Shown one piece after another: positions 62,701 to 64,000 of a stretch of 64,000 nucleotides of DNA (positions are counted from its first letter, which is position 1; each line of letters begins with the position of its first letter). A model generated the notes under the pieces. That model had not been told where the DNA came from. It saw nothing but the letters and a program-made list of their open reading frames with translations, and made no database searches. Origin of the DNA: Williamsia serinedens (lineage in GTDB: Bacteria > Actinomycetota > Actinomycetes > Mycobacteriales > Mycobacteriaceae); contig NZ_JAMTCG010000007.1 in the NCBI RefSeq assembly GCF_024171725.1, positions 241,885 to 305,884 on the forward strand, read 5' to 3'. The position numbers and the translations under genes are program-made.

Positions 62701-63806
62701 TCGAGCATCGCGCTGACCGCGGCCGCCGCCTGCTCGTGGCTCGCGCGGTCGACGTGGCCGTACACGCCGATCGTCGTGGTGATGGACTCGTGCCCCAGGT
62801 GCGCCTGCACGACGTGGATCGGGACGCCCGCCTTCAGCATCCAGCTCGCGCACGTGTGGCGCAGGTCGTGCGGTGTCGCGCGTAGTCCAGCTGCCTTCAC
62901 CGCGTTCTTCCACGCCGTGTGCCGGAACTTCGGATAGGTGACGCGGCCGCCGCGGTCCGGGTCGACGAACAGCAGGTCGTCGGCGGGCCTGTCGAGGTCC
63001 AGTTCGGCGATCAGCGTCGCCGGGACGTTGATGTCGCGGCGTCCCGCCTTCGACTTCGGGTACGACATCTTCGGCTCCGCGGTGCCGGTGAACTTCCACG
63101 CCCGCCTGATTCGGACGAGCCCGCTGTCGGGGTCGACGTCGCCCACTCGCAGCGCGGTCGCCTCACCGAAGCGCATGCCTGTCCCGACGAGCCAGCGCAC
63201 CAGCGGCTTCCACCCGTCGGGCACGGACGACAGGACCGTGGCGAACTGCGTCTTGGTGAGGAACACCGGCTCACGTTCGGAGTCTTTGCGTGGCAGCCGC
63301 GTCCGGTCGCACGGATTGCTGGGGATCCTGCCCTCGCGTACCGCCCTCCCCATCACCGCGGACAGGAAGCCGTGCTTATTGGCGATCGTCTTGCCGGAGA
63401 ACTCCTCAGCCAGGTCCGCGAGCCACGCGGCGACGACTGTGTCGGTGACAGTCTCGAGCGGCAGGGCTCCCATGTCGGCGAGGTCGCGGTCTCGGTACCG
63501 CTCGTAGGTGACGATCGTGCCGCGCTCGATACCCGTCAACGCCGCGAGGTGGTCGTCGATCGCGTTGCGCAGGGTGTACTGCTTCTCCCCCGCGACGCCA
63601 ACGCCCTCGATCAGCTTCGCCTGGTCCGGGCCGTAGCGCTCGATGTTCAGACGGAACCGCTCGGCCGACTCCGGCGACAGGAACGTCGCGGTCTTCTGCT
63701 TGCCGTGCTCCCGCCAGCGAACGCGCCAGGAACGACTGCCGTCGGTGTTGTCGCGGGAGTGGATCGACGCCTTCACGGCGCCCACCAGCACACGCGCGGT
63801 GCGCAT
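62697..63806 (-). CDS. int: Tyrosine-type site-specific integrase
   Basis: A 369-residue phage integrase. An arm-binding N-terminus ('SRSWRVRWREHGKQKTATFL'), a core-binding/SAM-like domain ('TIVTYERYRDRDLADMGALP') and the catalytic domain with all residues: Arg in 'LVGTGMRFGEATALRVGD', 'HDLRHTCASWML' (His, Arg), 'HLGHESITTTIGVYGHVD' (His and nucleophile Tyr). It lies 99 bp inside attR, the usual place, with two GTGTTACC repeats between. A start a few codons later is possible. Confidence 0.93.
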   Translation of the reverse strand: MRTARVLVGAVKASIHSRDNTDGSRSWRVRWREHGKQKTATFLSPESAERFRLNIERYGPDQAKLIEGVGVAGEKQYTLRNAIDDHLAALTGIERGTIVTYERYRDRDLADMGALPLETVTDTVVAAWLADLAEEFSGKTIANKHGFLSAVMGRAVREGRIPSNPCDRTRLPRKDSEREPVFLTKTQFATVLSSVPDGWKPLVRWLVGTGMRFGEATALRVGDVDPDSGLVRIRRAWKFTGTAEPKMSYPKSKAGRRDINVPATLIAELDLDRPADDLLFVDPDRGGRVTYPKFRHTAWKNAVKAAGLRATPHDLRHTCASWMLKAGVPIHVVQAHLGHESITTTIGVYGHVDRASHEQAAAAVSAMLD

Positions 63807-63850
63807 CTGGTGACGCCGGATGGGAGACGCATACCGTCAGCCTAGCTGGA

Positions 63851-63871
63851 GTGTTACCCGAAAGTGTTACC
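63851..63871. promoter_or_regulatory. Direct GTGTTACC repeats next to attR (candidate integrase arm sites)
   Basis: GTGTTACC occurs at 63851-63858 and 63864-63871, 13 bp apart. The octamer is shared with the inverted pair at 21682-21700, on the other side of the core in circular phage DNA. This is the expected layout of arm-type sites. Confidence 0.5.
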
Positions 63872-63905
63872 TTCCGATGCTCCGTGACGCTGACCTGCGT
63901 CTATC

Positions 63906-64000
63906 GGTGCGCGCAGAGGGATTTGAACCCTCCGAATTCAGCACGTTTCCGCAGGTCACGACACATAGCGGTGTGCGATCGTGACAGGTGGCGTACGCGC
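63906..64000. repeat. Right attachment site (attR), identical to attL; continues past window
   Basis: 95 bp identical to 21562-21656. The tRNA-like T-arm and acceptor end read on the minus strand here too. Left of it the sequence differs (ACCG instead of the ACCA at attL), as expected for the phage side. If the usual rule holds, the intact tRNA 5' part lies to the right of 64000. Confidence 0.88.

Noticed and set aside
1..64000. CRISPR arrays, insertion sequences or rRNA genes
   Set aside because: No regularly spaced repeats, transposase motifs or rRNA-like sequence were seen on reading through.

Overview
The window is high-GC actinobacterial DNA. It fits a mycolic-acid-containing member of the Mycobacteriales (Gordonia, Williamsia, Rhodococcus or Mycobacterium relatives). 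The evidence is the many GTG starts, the DUF3556 protein at the left edge, and a gene block that matches, from general knowledge, the Mycobacterium tuberculosis Rv2228c-Rv2236c neighbourhood: RNase HI/phosphatase fusion, zinc-ribbon protein, Nif3-like protein, CobC-like aminotransferase, PtkA-like HAD protein, PtpA-like phosphatase, SURF1 and CobD. The genus cannot be fixed from this sequence alone.

Positions 1-21561 are host chromosome. In order they hold a truncated DUF3556 membrane protein, an acyl-CoA ligase, a PucR-type regulator, a divergent TetR regulator/hydrolase pair with a shared palindrome, the Rv2228c-like block, a spermidine-synthase-like protein, a second acyl-CoA ligase, a DUF429 protein, a secreted DUF218 protein, a WYL regulator preceded by phased GAGAC repeats, an Rv2629-like gene broken by a one-base frameshift, and a membrane protein. 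Several host genes have a -10-like hexamer 6-7 nt before the start codon, suggesting leaderless transcripts.

Positions 21562-63905 are an apparently complete, about 42.3 kb siphovirus-type prophage. It lies between two identical direct repeats of at least 95 bp (21562-21656 and 63906-64000) that end in a tRNA-like T-arm and acceptor strand. The integrase gene sits next to the right repeat. Lysogeny genes read rightwards from 59768: repressor, membrane-GAF protein, small coiled-coil protein, ImmA-like protease, DUF3263 protein and two-TM protein. Everything lytic reads leftwards from the Cro-like gene at 59496. First come antirepressor, a dense run of overlapping small genes, WhiB-like protein, YqaJ exonuclease, a LysB-like serine hydrolase, a C5 DNA methyltransferase and a replication initiator whose gene carries origin-like repeats. 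Then come HNH/terminase, portal, MuF, scaffold, capsid, connectors, tail tube, frameshifted tail chaperones, a 1629-residue tape measure, baseplate/tail-tip genes, a three-module endolysin with membrane proteins, and tail fibres.

The left end holds probable lysogenic cargo: a zinc-ribbon microprotein, a bactofilin-like beta-helix protein, an unknown protein and a membrane-anchored SGNH hydrolase with its own leaderless-type promoter. The strongest candidates for undescribed biology are the right-end GAF/ImmA/DUF3263/membrane module, the interleaved RNA pairings between the tail-tube and tail-chaperone genes, and the origin-like repeats inside the initiator gene.
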